Source: an uncultured SAR116 cluster alpha proteobacterium (lineage in GTDB: Bacteria > Pseudomonadota > Alphaproteobacteria > Puniceispirillales > Marisalimonadaceae). From it: a DNA stretch of 64,000 nucleotides. The translations under genes were made by a program, and so were the position numbers. Where the stretch lies: positions 48,965 through 112,964 of the forward strand of contig CACBVW010000001.1 of the NCBI GenBank assembly GCA_902542765.1. Direction: 5' to 3'. How positions within the stretch are numbered: position 1 is the first letter of the stretch; each line of letters starts with the position of its first letter. Shown here piece by piece: positions 12,228 through 22,407 of this stretch. The notes below the pieces were generated by a model that was not told where the DNA came from, did not search any database, and saw only the letters and a program-made list of their open reading frames with translations.

Positions 12228-14018
12228 TTAGTAAACTCTTGCGGCTGGAGGTATTGATGCCACTTCGTTTGTTAATGTGTTTAGGTGGACGTCTCTGTAA
12301 TCTAGCTTAGTTTTGTTCTTCTCATTGAGCCACATAATTGTATGTTTCATCCAATTCTTATCATCTCTTTTAGGATAGTCTTCATGAGAATGTGCGCCAC
12401 GCGATTCTTTTCTTTGGTCTGCTGACTTCATGGTTACAATGGCTTGTTGCATTAAGTTTTCTAACTCAAGAGCTTCAACTAAGTCCGTATTAAAAATCAT
12501 TGATCTATCTTTTATACCAATATTATCCATACCTTTTGAGATTGTATCAACTTTTTGTACACCTTCCTTCATTGAAGTATTTGATCTAAAAACTGCAGCA
12601 TGTTTTTGCATTGCATTTTGCATTGAGTTTCTAACTTCACCTACAGAAACATCTCCGTTTGAATGTCTTACTTTATCAAGTCTCGCTAAAATTTTATCTG
12701 TGACTCTTTTGGGTAAGGGCGCATGAGCACTTCCTTTTTCTACTGTTTTTAAAGCTCTTTGTGCCGCAGCACGACCAAAAACAACAATATCTAATAATGA
12801 ATTGGTTCCCAGTCTATTAGCTCCATGTACTGATACACATGCGGCTTCTCCAATAGCCATTAGTCCTGACACAACTGCATCTTGATCATTACCTTTTCTT
12901 GTTACTACTTCACCGTGATAGTTAGTTGGAATTCCTCCCATATTGTAATGAACTGTAGGTAAAACTGGAATAGGTTCCTTAGTTACATCAACACCACAGA
13001 AAATTTTAGCGGTTTCACTGATGCCTGGCAACCTCATCTGTAATGTGGCTGGATCAATATGTTCTAAATGCATAAATATATGATCTTTATTTGGACCAAC
13101 ACCTCTACCTTCATTAATTTCAATGGTCATAGATCGTGATACTACATCTCTACTAGCAAGGTCTTTTGCCGTAGGTGCATATCTTTCCATAAATCTTTCA
13201 CCTTCAGAATTTGTAAGATATCCGCCTTCGCCTCTTGATCCCTCTGTTATAAGAACACCTGCACCATAAACGCCAGTTGGGTGAAACTGAACAAACTCCA
13301 TATCTTGAAGAGGCAAGCCTGCTCGCAAAACCATTGCATTTCCATCACCTGTACAAGTATGAGCAGAAGTACAAGAAAAATATACTCTACCATAACCACC
13401 AGTAGCGAGAACTGTTTGATGTCCTCTAAATCTGTGAATCTTACCATCGTCCATACATAAAGCTAGCACGCCAACACACTTGCCATTATCATCCATAAGA
13501 AGATCAAGCGCGATGTACTCTACAAAAAATTCAGCTTGATATTTTAGACACTGTTGGTAGAGAGTGTGTAAAATTGCATGCCCAGTCCTATCTGCAGCCG
13601 CACAAGCTCTTCTTGCCATTTTCTTACCATAATCTAATGTATGACCACCAAATGGTCTTTGATAGACTTCTCCATCTTCAGTTCTAGAAAAAGGAACGCC
13701 AAAATTTTCTAATTCAGTCACAGAAGGTATAGCTTCTTTACACATATACTCAATAGCATCTTGATCGCCAAGCCAATCAGATCCCTTCACCGTATCATAC
13801 ATATGAAACTGCCAGCTATCATTTTCACCCATGTTATTAAGCGCAGCTCCAATACCACCTTGAGCTGCAACAGTATGACTTCTTGTAGGAAAAACTTTTG
13901 TAATACAGGCAGTTTTTAACCCACCAGAAACCATGCCTAAAGTTGCTCTTAATCCAGCACCTCCTGCACCAACAACTACGACATCATGTTCATGATCTAC
14001 AATTTCATATTCAGACAT
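12228..14018 (-). CDS. sdhA: succinate dehydrogenase flavoprotein subunit
   Basis: This 596-residue subunit oxidises succinate to fumarate. It has an N-terminal FAD-binding motif ([15 protein letters not shown]) and the His that binds FAD covalently (His48 in [11 protein letters not shown]). Active-site segments are visible as [19 protein letters not shown] and [16 protein letters not shown]. The C-terminal domain ends in [16 protein letters not shown] followed by the usual tail. Full length and intact. It lies 15 bp downstream of sdhD on the same strand. Confidence 0.98.
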   Translation of the reverse strand: MSEYEIVDHEHDVVVVGAGGAGLRATLGMVSGGLKTACITKVFPTRSHTVAAQGGIGAALNNMGENDSWQFHMYDTVKGSDWLGDQDAIEYMCKEAIPSVTELENFGVPFSRTEDGEVYQRPFGGHTLDYGKKMARRACAAADRTGHAILHTLYQQCLKYQAEFFVEYIALDLLMDDNGKCVGVLALCMDDGKIHRFRGHQTVLATGGYGRVYFSCTSAHTCTGDGNAMVLRAGLPLQDMEFVQFHPTGVYGAGVLITEGSRGEGGYLTNSEGERFMERYAPTAKDLASRDVVSRSMTIEINEGRGVGPNKDHIFMHLEHIDPATLQMRLPGISETAKIFCGVDVTKEPIPVLPTVHYNMGGIPTNYHGEVVTRKGNDQDAVVSGLMAIGEAACVSVHGANRLGTNSLLDIVVFGRAAAQRALKTVEKGSAHAPLPKRVTDKILARLDKVRHSNGDVSVGEVRNSMQNAMQKHAAVFRSNTSMKEGVQKVDTISKGMDNIGIKDRSMIFNTDLVEALELENLMQQAIVTMKSADQRKESRGAHSHEDYPKRDDKNWMKHTIMWLNEKNKTKLDYRDVHLNTLTNEVASIPPAARVY

Positions 14019-14033
14019 AAAATAACTTTCTAA

Positions 14034-14372
14034 TTATAAATAAATTTTCAAAACACAAAGGATTGATAAAACACCTAAAAGAACTGATAGTAATTTTATA
14101 AGTATTAAAGACATTATTTTCAACCCCTCATTATGCACATAATCTTCGACTACAACCTGGAGTCCCGATGCTGCATGAAAGTATAAGGTCCCAAATAAAA
14201 GAACCATTCCTGTTGCGTTAAGAGGACTCTGTAACCAATTGATAGATTGGTCATAGCCATTGATTAAACTAAAAACAAGCGAAGAGACAAACCAAATTAT
14301 AAGAGGTATCATTGCAATTGCTGAAATCCTCTGTAACTTCCAGTGAACTACACCATGAGATTTAGATTGCAT
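14034..14372 (-). CDS. sdhD: succinate dehydrogenase membrane anchor subunit SdhD
   Basis: This small hydrophobic protein with three membrane helices helps anchor SdhAB and form the quinone/heme site. The histidine in LYFHAASGLQVVVEDYVH is the expected heme-ligand region. The longest frame starts at 14417 and would overlap sdhC by 31 bp. The ATG at 14372 (MQSKSHGVVHWKLQRIS) lies 14 bp past the sdhC stop, follows an AAAGAAAG-type RBS and matches the usual anchor N-terminus, so I prefer it. That gives about 112 residues. The sequence is poorly conserved, as is usual for this subunit; the call rests largely on gene order. Confidence 0.88.
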   Translation of the reverse strand: MQSKSHGVVHWKLQRISAIAMIPLIIWFVSSLVFSLINGYDQSINWLQSPLNATGMVLLFGTLYFHAASGLQVVVEDYVHNEGLKIMSLILIKLLSVLLGVLSILCVLKIYL

Positions 14373-14386
14373 TTTCGTCACTTTCT

Positions 14387-14773
14387 TTAAACAACTCTGA
14401 TATAGACTATTAACCATGTCATAGAAGTCAATAATAACGAGGAAATTATTACAGACATGCCAGAAATATATGCATGATTAAGGTCATATCCATAACCTGC
14501 ATCCCAAAAAAGATGCCGGATACCATTACTAAGATGATAAAACAAAGCAAAGGTGAAACCAAAAATTATCAATTTGCCGAACCAGTTATTAATTATATTT
14601 GAATACATTAAATAAGTGCTTTCACCTAAAGTAAGAGTTACAATCCATGATACTAAAATTATACTTCCTATTGATAATACAATACCCGTCCCTCTGTGTA
14701 GAATTGACAAGACAGAGGTTATTTGTGGTTTATATATTTGAAGATGTGGTGAAAGCGGTCTTTGTCTACTCAT
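14387..14773 (-). CDS. sdhC: succinate dehydrogenase cytochrome b556 subunit
   Basis: This 128-residue membrane protein begins with RQRPLSPHLQIYKPQITSV, the signature of SdhC. The LFYHLSNGIRHLFWDAG segment carries the heme-ligand histidine region. Three transmembrane helices are apparent. It is the first gene of sdhCDAB on the minus strand, with about 55 bp separating it from the EamA permease gene upstream, where the operon promoter may lie. Confidence 0.96.
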   Translation of the reverse strand: MSRQRPLSPHLQIYKPQITSVLSILHRGTGIVLSIGSIILVSWIVTLTLGESTYLMYSNIINNWFGKLIIFGFTFALFYHLSNGIRHLFWDAGYGYDLNHAYISGMSVIISSLLLTSMTWLIVYIRVV

Positions 14774-14828
14774 ATTTATCTCATATTTTTGTTATTTAAA
14801 TAAATGAACTAAGTAAATAATTCAAATC

Positions 14829-15764
14829 TTAAATTAAAAATTTTAAATTTTCTTCGAAAATAATAATTAAAATTGATAAACCAAGTAAAATTATACCTGT
14901 AAGTTCAGTCATTTTAATCTTTTCCTTAAAAAAAATCACTGAAATTAAAATTGAGAAAATTAATTCTATTTGCCCAACTGCCCTAACTTCAGCAGCTGTT
15001 GTTAACCCAAATGCTACAAACCAGCCAAATGTAGCTCCTGTCCCAGATAAGCCTGCTGGCAAACTAGGTTTCCAATATTTAATAACAGCTAAAAATTGAT
15101 CTCTTTTATTTATTACAAGATACAATCCTACCAATATAGTTTGAAAAACAATTGCTATAAAAGAAATGAAAATTGATTTATCTAATAGGGGACCCTCTAC
15201 TGATATAATAGACATTCTAAATGCAACTACAGAGCCAGCTAAAAGTAATCCAGATAAAAGACCTACAAGAGTGCCTACAGATAAAGTTGAGTTAATTAAA
15301 AGTTTAATAGTTTTTAAAATGCTATCTGCTTTTTTGGCATAAGATAATAATAATACAGATATAACACCTAGTATTATACCTAACAATATAGATGTAGAGA
15401 AAGTAACACTTAGAATTATGATCTCCAAAAAAGCAATAAGAATCACTTCTGTTTTAGAAAATGCAATTCCTGTAGCAAAGTTTTTATGTGCAAAAACTTT
15501 CATAAGAACGTAAGTAAATAAAACTTGAAAAATTGATCCCAATAAACATAAAAATAGAGAATATAAAGAAAGGTCAGGAATATTATTTCCTGGAATGCTT
15601 ATCCAAATTAGCCAAATAAGTGAAGTAAAAGGTAAAGCATAACAAAATCTAATATAGGCAGCTCCATATTCTCCTAATTTGGAGATCATATTTTTTTGAA
15701 ATGCAGAACGGGCAGTTTGACAGGCTGCGGCAAATATTGCTGCAAAAATCCAGATGAATTCCAT
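14829..15764 (-). CDS. EamA/DMT-superfamily permease
   Basis: This 311-residue protein is hydrophobic throughout, with about ten predicted membrane helices. Two internally similar halves are consistent with the drug/metabolite transporter fold. An AARSAFQKNM segment near the N-terminus and GATFGWFVAFGLTTAAEVRAVGQIELIFS in two adjoining parts near the C-terminus fit EamA-type permeases. The substrate is not predictable. It lies between sdhC and asd on the same strand and may be co-transcribed with asd, 25 bp upstream. Confidence 0.82.
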   Translation of the reverse strand: MEFIWIFAAIFAAACQTARSAFQKNMISKLGEYGAAYIRFCYALPFTSLIWLIWISIPGNNIPDLSLYSLFLCLLGSIFQVLFTYVLMKVFAHKNFATGIAFSKTEVILIAFLEIIILSVTFSTSILLGIILGVISVLLLSYAKKADSILKTIKLLINSTLSVGTLVGLLSGLLLAGSVVAFRMSIISVEGPLLDKSIFISFIAIVFQTILVGLYLVINKRDQFLAVIKYWKPSLPAGLSGTGATFGWFVAFGLTTAAEVRAVGQIELIFSILISVIFFKEKIKMTELTGIILLGLSILIIIFEENLKFLI

Positions 15765-15789
15765 AATAATTATTTTGAAATTTTAAACA

Positions 15790-16818
15790 TTAAAGAGAGA
15801 CTCCTTTAATTTTTTTGCTTGCCAACAATTCAGCTATCTGGACGGTATTTAATGCCGCACCTTTTCTTAAATTATCTCCAACACACCAAAAAACAATACC
15901 ATTTTTTACTGAAGGATCTTTTCTAATTCTGCTAATATAAACATCGTCTTCACCAGCCACTTCTTCAGGAGTTACGTATCCTTCATCTGCTCGGTGATCT
16001 ACCACTGTTACACCGTTAGCATCTCTTAATAAGCTTCTGACGCCTTTTTCATCGATGTCTTTTTTGCATTCTATAAAAACCGACTCACTATGACCAATAA
16101 ATACTGGAACCCTTACACAATGCGCAACCAAATCAATATTAGGATCTAATATTTTTTTTGTCTCAACCCTCATTTTCCACTCTTCTTTCGTAAACCCATC
16201 ATCCATAAAAATATCAATATGAGGGATTACATTAAATGCTATTTTTTTGGTAAATTGTTCTGGTTTAGCTTGATCATGAACAAAAACACCCTTTGTTTGA
16301 TTAAAAAGTTCGTCCATAGCTGGTTTCCCAGCTCCTGAAACTGCTTGATATGTTGAGACAACAACTCTTGATATTTCATATTTTTTGTGTATTGGCTTTA
16401 AAGCAACAACTAGCTGGATAGTTGAACAATTAGGATTTGCAATTATGTTTTTATTTTTATAACCATTAATCGCTTCAGGATTAACTTCAGGAACAATTAA
16501 AGGAACTTTATCATCCATCCTAAAGCAGGAAGAATTGTCAATAACAATACAACCCTTAACTCCTGCCTTTAAACCAAATTTTTTTGCTATATCTGAACCA
16601 GCTGAAAAAAGAGCTATATCTGCTTTTTCAAAGTTAAAATCGTCAACTGAACTAACTTTTAGTATCTTGTCGTCACCAAAAGATACCTCCTTACCAACTG
16701 ATGATCTTGAAGCAAGAGCAAATATATTTTTTACTGGAAATTTTCGTTCAAACAAAGTTTGAAGCATTTCTCTACCAACGGCACCTGTAGCACCAACAAC
16801 AGCAATATTATAAGACAT
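15790..16818 (-). CDS. asd: aspartate-semialdehyde dehydrogenase
   Basis: This 342-residue enzyme reduces aspartyl phosphate to aspartate semialdehyde for lysine/diaminopimelate, threonine and methionine synthesis. The Rossmann motif is VVGATGAVGREML. The catalytic cysteine is Cys131 in ANPNCSTIQLV, and a histidine region occurs in RVPVFIGHSESVFIE. The start lies immediately after the leuB stop with no gap, so it is the end of a leuC-leuD-leuB-asd run. This linkage is common in alphaproteobacteria. dapF and dapC for the diaminopimelate branch occur elsewhere in the window. Confidence 0.96.
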   Translation of the reverse strand: MSYNIAVVGATGAVGREMLQTLFERKFPVKNIFALASRSSVGKEVSFGDDKILKVSSVDDFNFEKADIALFSAGSDIAKKFGLKAGVKGCIVIDNSSCFRMDDKVPLIVPEVNPEAINGYKNKNIIANPNCSTIQLVVALKPIHKKYEISRVVVSTYQAVSGAGKPAMDELFNQTKGVFVHDQAKPEQFTKKIAFNVIPHIDIFMDDGFTKEEWKMRVETKKILDPNIDLVAHCVRVPVFIGHSESVFIECKKDIDEKGVRSLLRDANGVTVVDHRADEGYVTPEEVAGEDDVYISRIRKDPSVKNGIVFWCVGDNLRKGAALNTVQIAELLASKKIKGVSL

Positions 16819-17934
16819 TTATTTTGTTAATTCCTCTAACTTGTTGATAACTGAGTCCATCATTCCTTTCGTACCAACTTTGACTCTTCCTGAAGCCATT
16901 ATATCTTGCGTTCTTGGTCCAGCATCTAACGCTCTTGAAACAGCCTCATCAATTAAATCTGCCTCTTCTTTCATTTCAAATGAATAACGAAATAACATTG
17001 ACAAACTTAAAAGTTCTGCCAACGGATTTGCTAACTCTTTTCCAGCTATATCTGGAGCTGATCCATGAACTGGCTCGTACATAGCATGTCTCTTTCCAGT
17101 ATTTTGGTCTACAGATCCTAAACTGGCAGAAGGAAGCATTCCGAGTGAACCAGTTAACATAGCTGCGCAGTCAGATAAAATATCTCCAAATAAATTGTCA
17201 GTAACAATAACATCAAATTGCTTAGGATCCCTTACTAATTGCATTGCGCAATTATCAGCATACATATGGTTAATTAATATATCTGAGCCTTCTTTTTTAT
17301 GAAGATTAGTTATCACTTCTCTCCACAAAACACCTGACATCATTACATTAGCTTTTTCTACAGAAGTAACTTTCCTATTTCTGGCTCTTGCCATATCAAA
17401 GGCGACTCTGCCAATTCTTTCAATCTCGGGGGTAGTATAAAGATTAGTGTCATAACCTTTTTTTATTTGAGTATCAATTTCTTCTATTCCGCGAGGCTCT
17501 GCAAAATAAATACCTCCTGTTAACTCTCTTAAAATTAAAATGTCTAGGCCTGAGATAATATTAGGTTTTAGGGAAGAAGCATCAACAAGTGCAGGAAACA
17601 CCATAGCAGGCCTAAGATTAGCAAACAAATCCATTTCTTTTCTTAATCTTAGAAGACCATTTTCAGGTCGCTTCTCAAATTCAACTCCATCGTATTTTGG
17701 ACTTCCTACTGCACCAAATAAAATTGCATCAGCATCAACTGCATCAGATAAAGTTTCGTCTGAAAGAGGCGTGCCATATTTATCAAAAGAAGCACCTCCT
17801 ACTAAACCTTCTTTTATGTTAAAACTTACATTTTTATTTTTTGCAAACCAATCAACAACTCTTAAAGTTTCTCTAATAACCTCTGGCCCAACTCCATCTC
17901 CAGGAAGAACCATTAACGTACGATTAGATGGCAT
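16819..17934 (-). CDS. leuB: 3-isopropylmalate dehydrogenase
   Basis: This 371-residue NAD-dependent decarboxylating dehydrogenase belongs to leucine synthesis. The N-terminus reads LMVLPGDGVGPEVIRETLRV. Substrate-binding residues lie in LFANLRPAMVFP and LTGGIYFAEPRG. The metal-binding aspartates lie in VTDNLFGDILSDCAAML, and the nucleotide-binding GSAPDIAGKELANP is near the C-terminus. Full length. It sits 19 bp downstream of leuD and abuts asd. Confidence 0.97.
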   Translation of the reverse strand: MPSNRTLMVLPGDGVGPEVIRETLRVVDWFAKNKNVSFNIKEGLVGGASFDKYGTPLSDETLSDAVDADAILFGAVGSPKYDGVEFEKRPENGLLRLRKEMDLFANLRPAMVFPALVDASSLKPNIISGLDILILRELTGGIYFAEPRGIEEIDTQIKKGYDTNLYTTPEIERIGRVAFDMARARNRKVTSVEKANVMMSGVLWREVITNLHKKEGSDILINHMYADNCAMQLVRDPKQFDVIVTDNLFGDILSDCAAMLTGSLGMLPSASLGSVDQNTGKRHAMYEPVHGSAPDIAGKELANPLAELLSLSMLFRYSFEMKEEADLIDEAVSRALDAGPRTQDIMASGRVKVGTKGMMDSVINKLEELTK

Positions 17935-17953
17935 TTTATAAACTCACTTTTAA

Positions 17954-18559
17954 TTATAACCAGGGTCTTTCATTAGACATTTTGGTTTCAAATTCTTTGA
18001 TATCACTAGATTGTTGCATTGTTATGCCAATATCATCTAATCCTTCAAGTAAGCATTTTTTTCTAAAAGGGTCGATTTCAAATTTAATAACTGCTCCATT
18101 AGGCCTTCTAATTTCCTGAGATGGAAGGTCAATTTCTAGTTCAGGATTTTCCATATCATTTGTATCTGCCAATAAAGCATCTCTTTCGTCAGATGTAACT
18201 TTAATAGGTAAAAGACCATTTTTAAAAGAATTATTATAAAAAATATCTGCAAAAGATGTTGAAATAATACATTTTATTCCAAAATCAGATAAAGCCCAAG
18301 GCGCATGTTCTCTACTTGAACCACATCCAAAATTATCACCTGCAACTAGAATATTACATTTTCTATATGGCTCTCTATTTAAAACAAACTCTTCTTTTTC
18401 AGAACCGTCATCATTAAATCTCATCTCATCAAAAAGATGTTTACCTAAACCTGTTCTTTTAATTGTTTTTAAAAATTGTTTAGGAATTATTTTGTCTGTA
18501 TCTACATTTATAAAATTAAATGGAGCAGCTATACCTCTAATATTTTTAAATTTTTCCAT
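17954..18559 (-). CDS. leuD: 3-isopropylmalate dehydratase small subunit
   Basis: This 201-residue subunit forms the swivelling domain of isopropylmalate isomerase. The conserved [16 protein letters not shown] motif and the N-terminal [13 protein letters not shown] are present. It works with LeuC, whose gene is 16 bp upstream. Length is normal for proteobacterial LeuD. Confidence 0.97.
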   Translation of the reverse strand: MEKFKNIRGIAAPFNFINVDTDKIIPKQFLKTIKRTGLGKHLFDEMRFNDDGSEKEEFVLNREPYRKCNILVAGDNFGCGSSREHAPWALSDFGIKCIISTSFADIFYNNSFKNGLLPIKVTSDERDALLADTNDMENPELEIDLPSQEIRRPNGAVIKFEIDPFRKKCLLEGLDDIGITMQQSSDIKEFETKMSNERPWL

Positions 18560-18575
18560 AGTTAAACCTCTAAAA

Positions 18576-19979
18576 CTACGTGATTAAAGTATAATCAGTT
18601 AATTTACCTGTAATTGCAGAGGCAGCAGCTATTTCAGGACTAACCAGATGTGTTCTTCCACCTTTCCCTTGTCTACCTTCAAAATTTCGATTGGATGTAC
18701 TTGCGCATCTTTCACCAGGTTGAAGTTTGTCATCATTCATTGCTAAACACATTGAGCAACCAGGCTCTCTCCACTCAAAACCAGCTTCGGTAAATAATAA
18801 ATTTAGACCCTCTTCTTCAGCCTGACTTTTCACCAATCCAGAACCTGGAACTACCATGGCCCTAATACCCTTTTTAACTTTTTTTCCATCTATTACTTTT
18901 GCAGCTGACCTTAAATCTTCTATTCTGGAATTTGTACATGAACCTATGAATACAGTATTTATTTCAACTTCAGATATCTTTTGACCACCTACTAATCCCA
19001 TATAATCTAGTGATCTTTGTACCTTAGCTCTAGCGTCCTCATCTTTAATTTTTGAAGGATCAGGTATATAACCATCAATTGAAACAACATCTTCTGGACT
19101 AGTACCCCATGTTACAGTTGGTTTAATTTTATTTGCGTTAATGGCAATTTTTTTGTCATAAAATGCGTTTTCATCTGAAGGCAATGATTTCCACCATTCT
19201 AAAGCTAAATCCCAGTCTTTACCTTTTGGAGACATAGGTTTATCTCTTAAATAATCAAATGTTACTTTGTCAGGAGCTATCATTCCTGCTCTTGCACCAG
19301 CTTCTATTGACATATTACAAACAGTCATCCTACCTTCCATAGAAAGTTGCTCTATAGCTTTACCTGAATATTCGATAACATGACCAGTACCACCTGCAGT
19401 GCCAATTTCTCCAATAATAGCGAGAACTAAATCTTTAGGAGACACACCTGGTTGAAGCTCACCTTCAACATTGATGAGCATGTTTTTAGCTGGCTTTTGA
19501 ATTAAAGTTTGAGTAGCCAAAACATGTTCAACTTCTGAAGTGCCAATACCAAACGCCAGAGCTCCAAATGCACCGTGAGTTGCGGTATGGCTGTCACCAC
19601 AAACTATTGTCATACCCGGTTGCGTAAAGCCTTGTTCTGGCCCTATCACGTGAACAATTCCTTGTCTTTTGTCCATCATGTTAAAATATGGTATTCCGAA
19701 ATCTTCTACATTCTTGTCTAGAGCTTCAACTTGTATTCTAGATTCTTCTTCCTGAATTCCGTCAGCTCTATCAGTTGTTGGTACATTATGATCAGCCACA
19801 GCTAAAGTTCGGTTAGGAGAATTTACATCTCTACCAGACATTCTTAACCCCTCAAATGCTTGTGGGCTTGTTACTTCATGAACTAAATGCCTATCAATAT
19901 AGATTAATGATGCACCATCTTCTTGTGTACTAATAAGATGGTAATCCCAAATTTTATCAAACAATGTTCTGGGTTTCAT
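18576..19979 (-). CDS. leuC: 3-isopropylmalate dehydratase large subunit
   Basis: This subunit of about 467 residues carries the [4Fe-4S] cluster of isopropylmalate isomerase. Cluster ligands are in FIGSCTNSR and in [11 protein letters not shown]. The dehydratase motif [19 protein letters not shown] is intact. The frame is open from 20006, but [14 protein letters not shown] at 19979 is the canonical LeuC N-terminus, so I place the start there. The gene is the first of the leu genes, downstream of rplS with a gap of about 70 bp. Confidence 0.96.
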   Translation of the reverse strand: MKPRTLFDKIWDYHLISTQEDGASLIYIDRHLVHEVTSPQAFEGLRMSGRDVNSPNRTLAVADHNVPTTDRADGIQEEESRIQVEALDKNVEDFGIPYFNMMDKRQGIVHVIGPEQGFTQPGMTIVCGDSHTATHGAFGALAFGIGTSEVEHVLATQTLIQKPAKNMLINVEGELQPGVSPKDLVLAIIGEIGTAGGTGHVIEYSGKAIEQLSMEGRMTVCNMSIEAGARAGMIAPDKVTFDYLRDKPMSPKGKDWDLALEWWKSLPSDENAFYDKKIAINANKIKPTVTWGTSPEDVVSIDGYIPDPSKIKDEDARAKVQRSLDYMGLVGGQKISEVEINTVFIGSCTNSRIEDLRSAAKVIDGKKVKKGIRAMVVPGSGLVKSQAEEEGLNLLFTEAGFEWREPGCSMCLAMNDDKLQPGERCASTSNRNFEGRQGKGGRTHLVSPEIAAASAITGKLTDYTLIT

Positions 19980-20047
19980 TTTTAGAACTCCATTAAGTTG
20001 TATCACAATACTAAAATATTATTTGTTTTTATAAAGTTAATTAACTT

Positions 20048-20479
20048 TTATGAAGTTGTGTCTTCAGCAGCTTCTTTGGAAACAGGTTGATCAACTTGAG
20101 TTTTAGTATCTTTTTTAGAAACCTGTATTTTTTCAACAATTCGTGCTGATTTACCTCTTCTGTCCCTTAGATAATATAACTTAGCTCTTCTTACTTTACC
20201 TTTTTTAAGAACGGTTATTCCAGCAATTTTAGGAGAAAATATTGGAAAAATTCTCTCAACACCCTCACCATATGAAATTTTTCTAACGGTAAAACTTTCG
20301 TTCAGCCCACCTCCACTTCGAGCAATACATAATCCCTCAAATGCTTGAATTCTTTCTTTATCACCTTCGACAATTTTTACATCGACTTTTATCGTATCAC
20401 CAGCACTAAAAGCAGGTATAGATCTTTCAGCAACAATCTTGTCCATTTGATCTTTTTGAATTTTATCAATAACATTCAT
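20048..20479 (-). CDS. rplS: ribosomal protein bL19
   Basis: This 143-residue large-subunit protein contains [23 protein letters not shown] and [20 protein letters not shown] (each a typical bL19 block). It lies at the 30S/50S interface. A short acidic Thr/Glu-rich tail extends the C-terminus beyond the roughly 115-120-residue core, as often seen in alphaproteobacteria. It is the last gene of rpsP-rimM-trmD-rplS. Confidence 0.97.
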   Translation of the reverse strand: MNVIDKIQKDQMDKIVAERSIPAFSAGDTIKVDVKIVEGDKERIQAFEGLCIARSGGGLNESFTVRKISYGEGVERIFPIFSPKIAGITVLKKGKVRRAKLYYLRDRRGKSARIVEKIQVSKKDTKTQVDQPVSKEAAEDTTS

Positions 20480-20532
20480 CTGTCTACCCTTTCGTGAAAA
20501 TACTCATAGCAAATTAATAAATATTTTTCTAG

Positions 20533-21219
20533 TTAAGATTTAATATATTTTGACCATAAATCTGGTCTCCTAAATTTGGTAAGCTTTTCAGACATCTTTA
20601 ATTTCCACATTTGGATTTTTTTATGATTTCCAGATAATAGGACCTCTGGCACTTCCATATCTTTCCATACTCTTGGATGAGTATATAATGGATATTCTAA
20701 CAAATGTCTTTCAAAACTTTCATCCACCAACCCTGCAGCATTTCCAATTACCTCAGGAATAAGTCTTATTGTCGCGTCCATGATTAATTGAGCACCAATT
20801 TCTCCACCAGATAAAACGAAATCCCCAACACTTACTTCTTCTATTTCATTATGAATTAGAAACCTTTCATCAACGCCTTCGTATCTCCCACATATAAAAA
20901 CAGCACCTTTTTCTTGAGATAATTTCTTTGCGAATTCTTGATCAAATTTTTTTCCTCTTGGTGTAAGGTAAATTCTACGACCAACAGTTTTAGCAACAGA
21001 TTTGAGCGCTTTATCTAAAACTTCTGGATTAATAACCATCCCTGGCCCACCACCAAATGGAACTTCATCTACTTTACCATTTTTGTTATTTGAAAATTGT
21101 CTAATATTAACAGTTTTTAAAGACCACAAATTTTTTCTAAGGGCTTTGCCTGCTATTGAAAAATCTAGAGTGCCAGGAAACATTTCTGGGAATAGTGACA
21201 AAATAGTTGCAATCCACAC
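20533..21219 (-). CDS. trmD: tRNA (guanine37-N1)-methyltransferase
   Basis: This 228-residue SPOUT enzyme methylates G37 of tRNAs to prevent frameshifting. Hallmarks are TILSLFPEMFPGTLDFSIAG at the N-terminus, DEVPFGGGPGMV, the knot region VFICGRYEGVDERF, and VGDFVLSGGEIGAQLIMDA. Full length. It follows rimM after 14 bp in the standard order. Confidence 0.97.
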   Translation of the reverse strand: MWIATILSLFPEMFPGTLDFSIAGKALRKNLWSLKTVNIRQFSNNKNGKVDEVPFGGGPGMVINPEVLDKALKSVAKTVGRRIYLTPRGKKFDQEFAKKLSQEKGAVFICGRYEGVDERFLIHNEIEEVSVGDFVLSGGEIGAQLIMDATIRLIPEVIGNAAGLVDESFERHLLEYPLYTHPRVWKDMEVPEVLLSGNHKKIQMWKLKMSEKLTKFRRPDLWSKYIKS

Positions 21220-21233
21220 AAAAAATCTCCTTT

Positions 21234-21743
21234 TTAATTTTCGATTAAATCTTTCTCAAGATCTAAAATTATTTGTTTATGTTTATAATCAATTTTTTTT
21301 AAAAAATTTTTTCCCATTGGCAAGTAAAAGGTCTTATTATTTTTTTTTACCTCAACCAACAACCCTGCTCCAAAATCCTCCAAAGATATTACTTTGCCAA
21401 AGCTTTCTTTTTTTAAATTATTAACTTTAAAGTTCAACAAATCAGAATGGTAAAACTCATTATTTGTGAGTTTTGGTAAACTTTTTCTGGGTATAAATAA
21501 CTTTAATCCTCTATAATTCTCAGCAGCAGTTCTTGTTTCAACATTTTCAATTTTACAAACAAATATTTGTTTTAATTGTCTAATTAATTTTAATTTTATT
21601 GGATTTTCAGAACTTTCTGTAAAAATTTCATTGAAAGAAAAAATATTTTTTGGAATTTCTGTAAAGCTTTTAAGCTTAACTTCTCCTTTAATACCATGGA
21701 CACCTACAAAACATCCTATTTCAATTAATTTTTTTTTAGACAA
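21234..21743 (-). CDS. rimM: ribosome maturation factor RimM
   Basis: This 169-residue protein helps mature the 30S subunit head by binding uS19. The N-terminal block IEIGCFVGVHGIKGEVKLKS is the RimM signature, and the C-terminal PRC-barrel includes GLLVEVKKNNKTFYLPMGKNF in adjoining parts. It starts 7 bp after rpsP. The rest is divergent and lysine-rich, as in other AT-rich genomes. Confidence 0.95.
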   Translation of the reverse strand: MSKKKLIEIGCFVGVHGIKGEVKLKSFTEIPKNIFSFNEIFTESSENPIKLKLIRQLKQIFVCKIENVETRTAAENYRGLKLFIPRKSLPKLTNNEFYHSDLLNFKVNNLKKESFGKVISLEDFGAGLLVEVKKNNKTFYLPMGKNFLKKIDYKHKQIILDLEKDLIEN

Positions 21744-21750
21744 TGTTATT

Positions 21751-22371
21751 CTATTCTTTTTTTTCCTCTTCTTTAGCTCCTTCCTCCGTTGGAGAATCTG
21801 TCGCAGGTGCCTCTTCTTTGGCTACTTCCTCCACTGCAGCTTCTACCGCAGGTGCCTCTTCTTTAGCTTCTTCCTCCGTTGGAGCTTCTGTCGTAGGTGC
21901 CTCTTCTTTAGCTTCTTCCTCCGGTGGAGCTTCTGTCGCAAGTGCCTCTTCTTTGACTACTTCCTCCACTGAAGCTTCTACCGCAGGTGCCTCTTCTTTG
22001 GCTTCTTCCTCCGCTGGAGCTTCTGCTGGAACTGCTGACTTTTCTGCCGCTTCTGCTTCTCTTTCTTGCCTTTTCTTACCTGGAGCACTTTTAATTGGTT
22101 GATCTCTAATCACTGGTGCTTTTACTAAACCATCTGATGAGAGCATTTTTGCAACTCTTAATGTTGGTTGTGCGCCTTTTGATAACCAGTATTTTGCTCT
22201 TTCAATGTCAAGAACTAATCTTTCAGCATGGTCTTTAGCTACCATAGGGTTATATGAACCTAGTCTTTCAATAAACTTTCCATCTCTTGGTGATAATGCT
22301 TCTGCAACTACTATTTTGTAAAAGGGTCGCTTTTTTGCACCACCTCTAGACAATCTTATTTTTAACGCCAT
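21751..22371 (-). CDS. rpsP: ribosomal protein bS16 with long repeated acidic tail
   Basis: Residues 1 to about 80 are a standard bS16 ([19 protein letters not shown], then [14 protein letters not shown]). The protein then continues to 206 residues, more than twice the core length. After a basic linker ([14 protein letters not shown]), residues 121-195 consist of five 15-residue repeats of the form [15 protein letters not shown], and a partial sixth ends in EEEKKE. Alphaproteobacterial bS16 proteins often have Ala/Glu-rich tails, but such a regular array is notable. The tail is probably disordered and outside the ribosome core. The gene heads rpsP-rimM-trmD-rplS and follows ffh by 36 bp. Confidence 0.96.
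   Translation of the reverse strand: MALKIRLSRGGAKKRPFYKIVVAEALSPRDGKFIERLGSYNPMVAKDHAERLVLDIERAKYWLSKGAQPTLRVAKMLSSDGLVKAPVIRDQPIKSAPGKKRQEREAEAAEKSAVPAEAPAEEEAKEEAPAVEASVEEVVKEEALATEAPPEEEAKEEAPTTEAPTEEEAKEEAPAVEAAVEEVAKEEAPATDSPTEEGAKEEEKKE
21787..22011 (-). repeat. five tandem 45-bp repeats inside rpsP
   Basis: The DNA coding for residues 121-195 of bS16 is a tandem array with a 45-bp period, seen on the plus strand as alternating versions of CTTCCTCCGTTGGAGC and GCCTCTTCTTTAGC. Alternate units resemble each other most, suggesting a 90-bp higher-order duplication. Such arrays are prone to copy-number change by replication slippage, and the reading frame is kept at any copy number because 45 is a multiple of three. 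Confidence 0.88.
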
Positions 22372-22407
22372 TTTTTTTCCTTATTATTATGTTATAGTTT
22401 AATAAAT

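Noticed and set aside
21743..22102. Plus-strand Ala/Ser-rich frames opposite the rpsP repeats
   Set aside because: They arise from the 45-bp repeats read in antisense. The minus-strand bS16 frame is clearly the real one.
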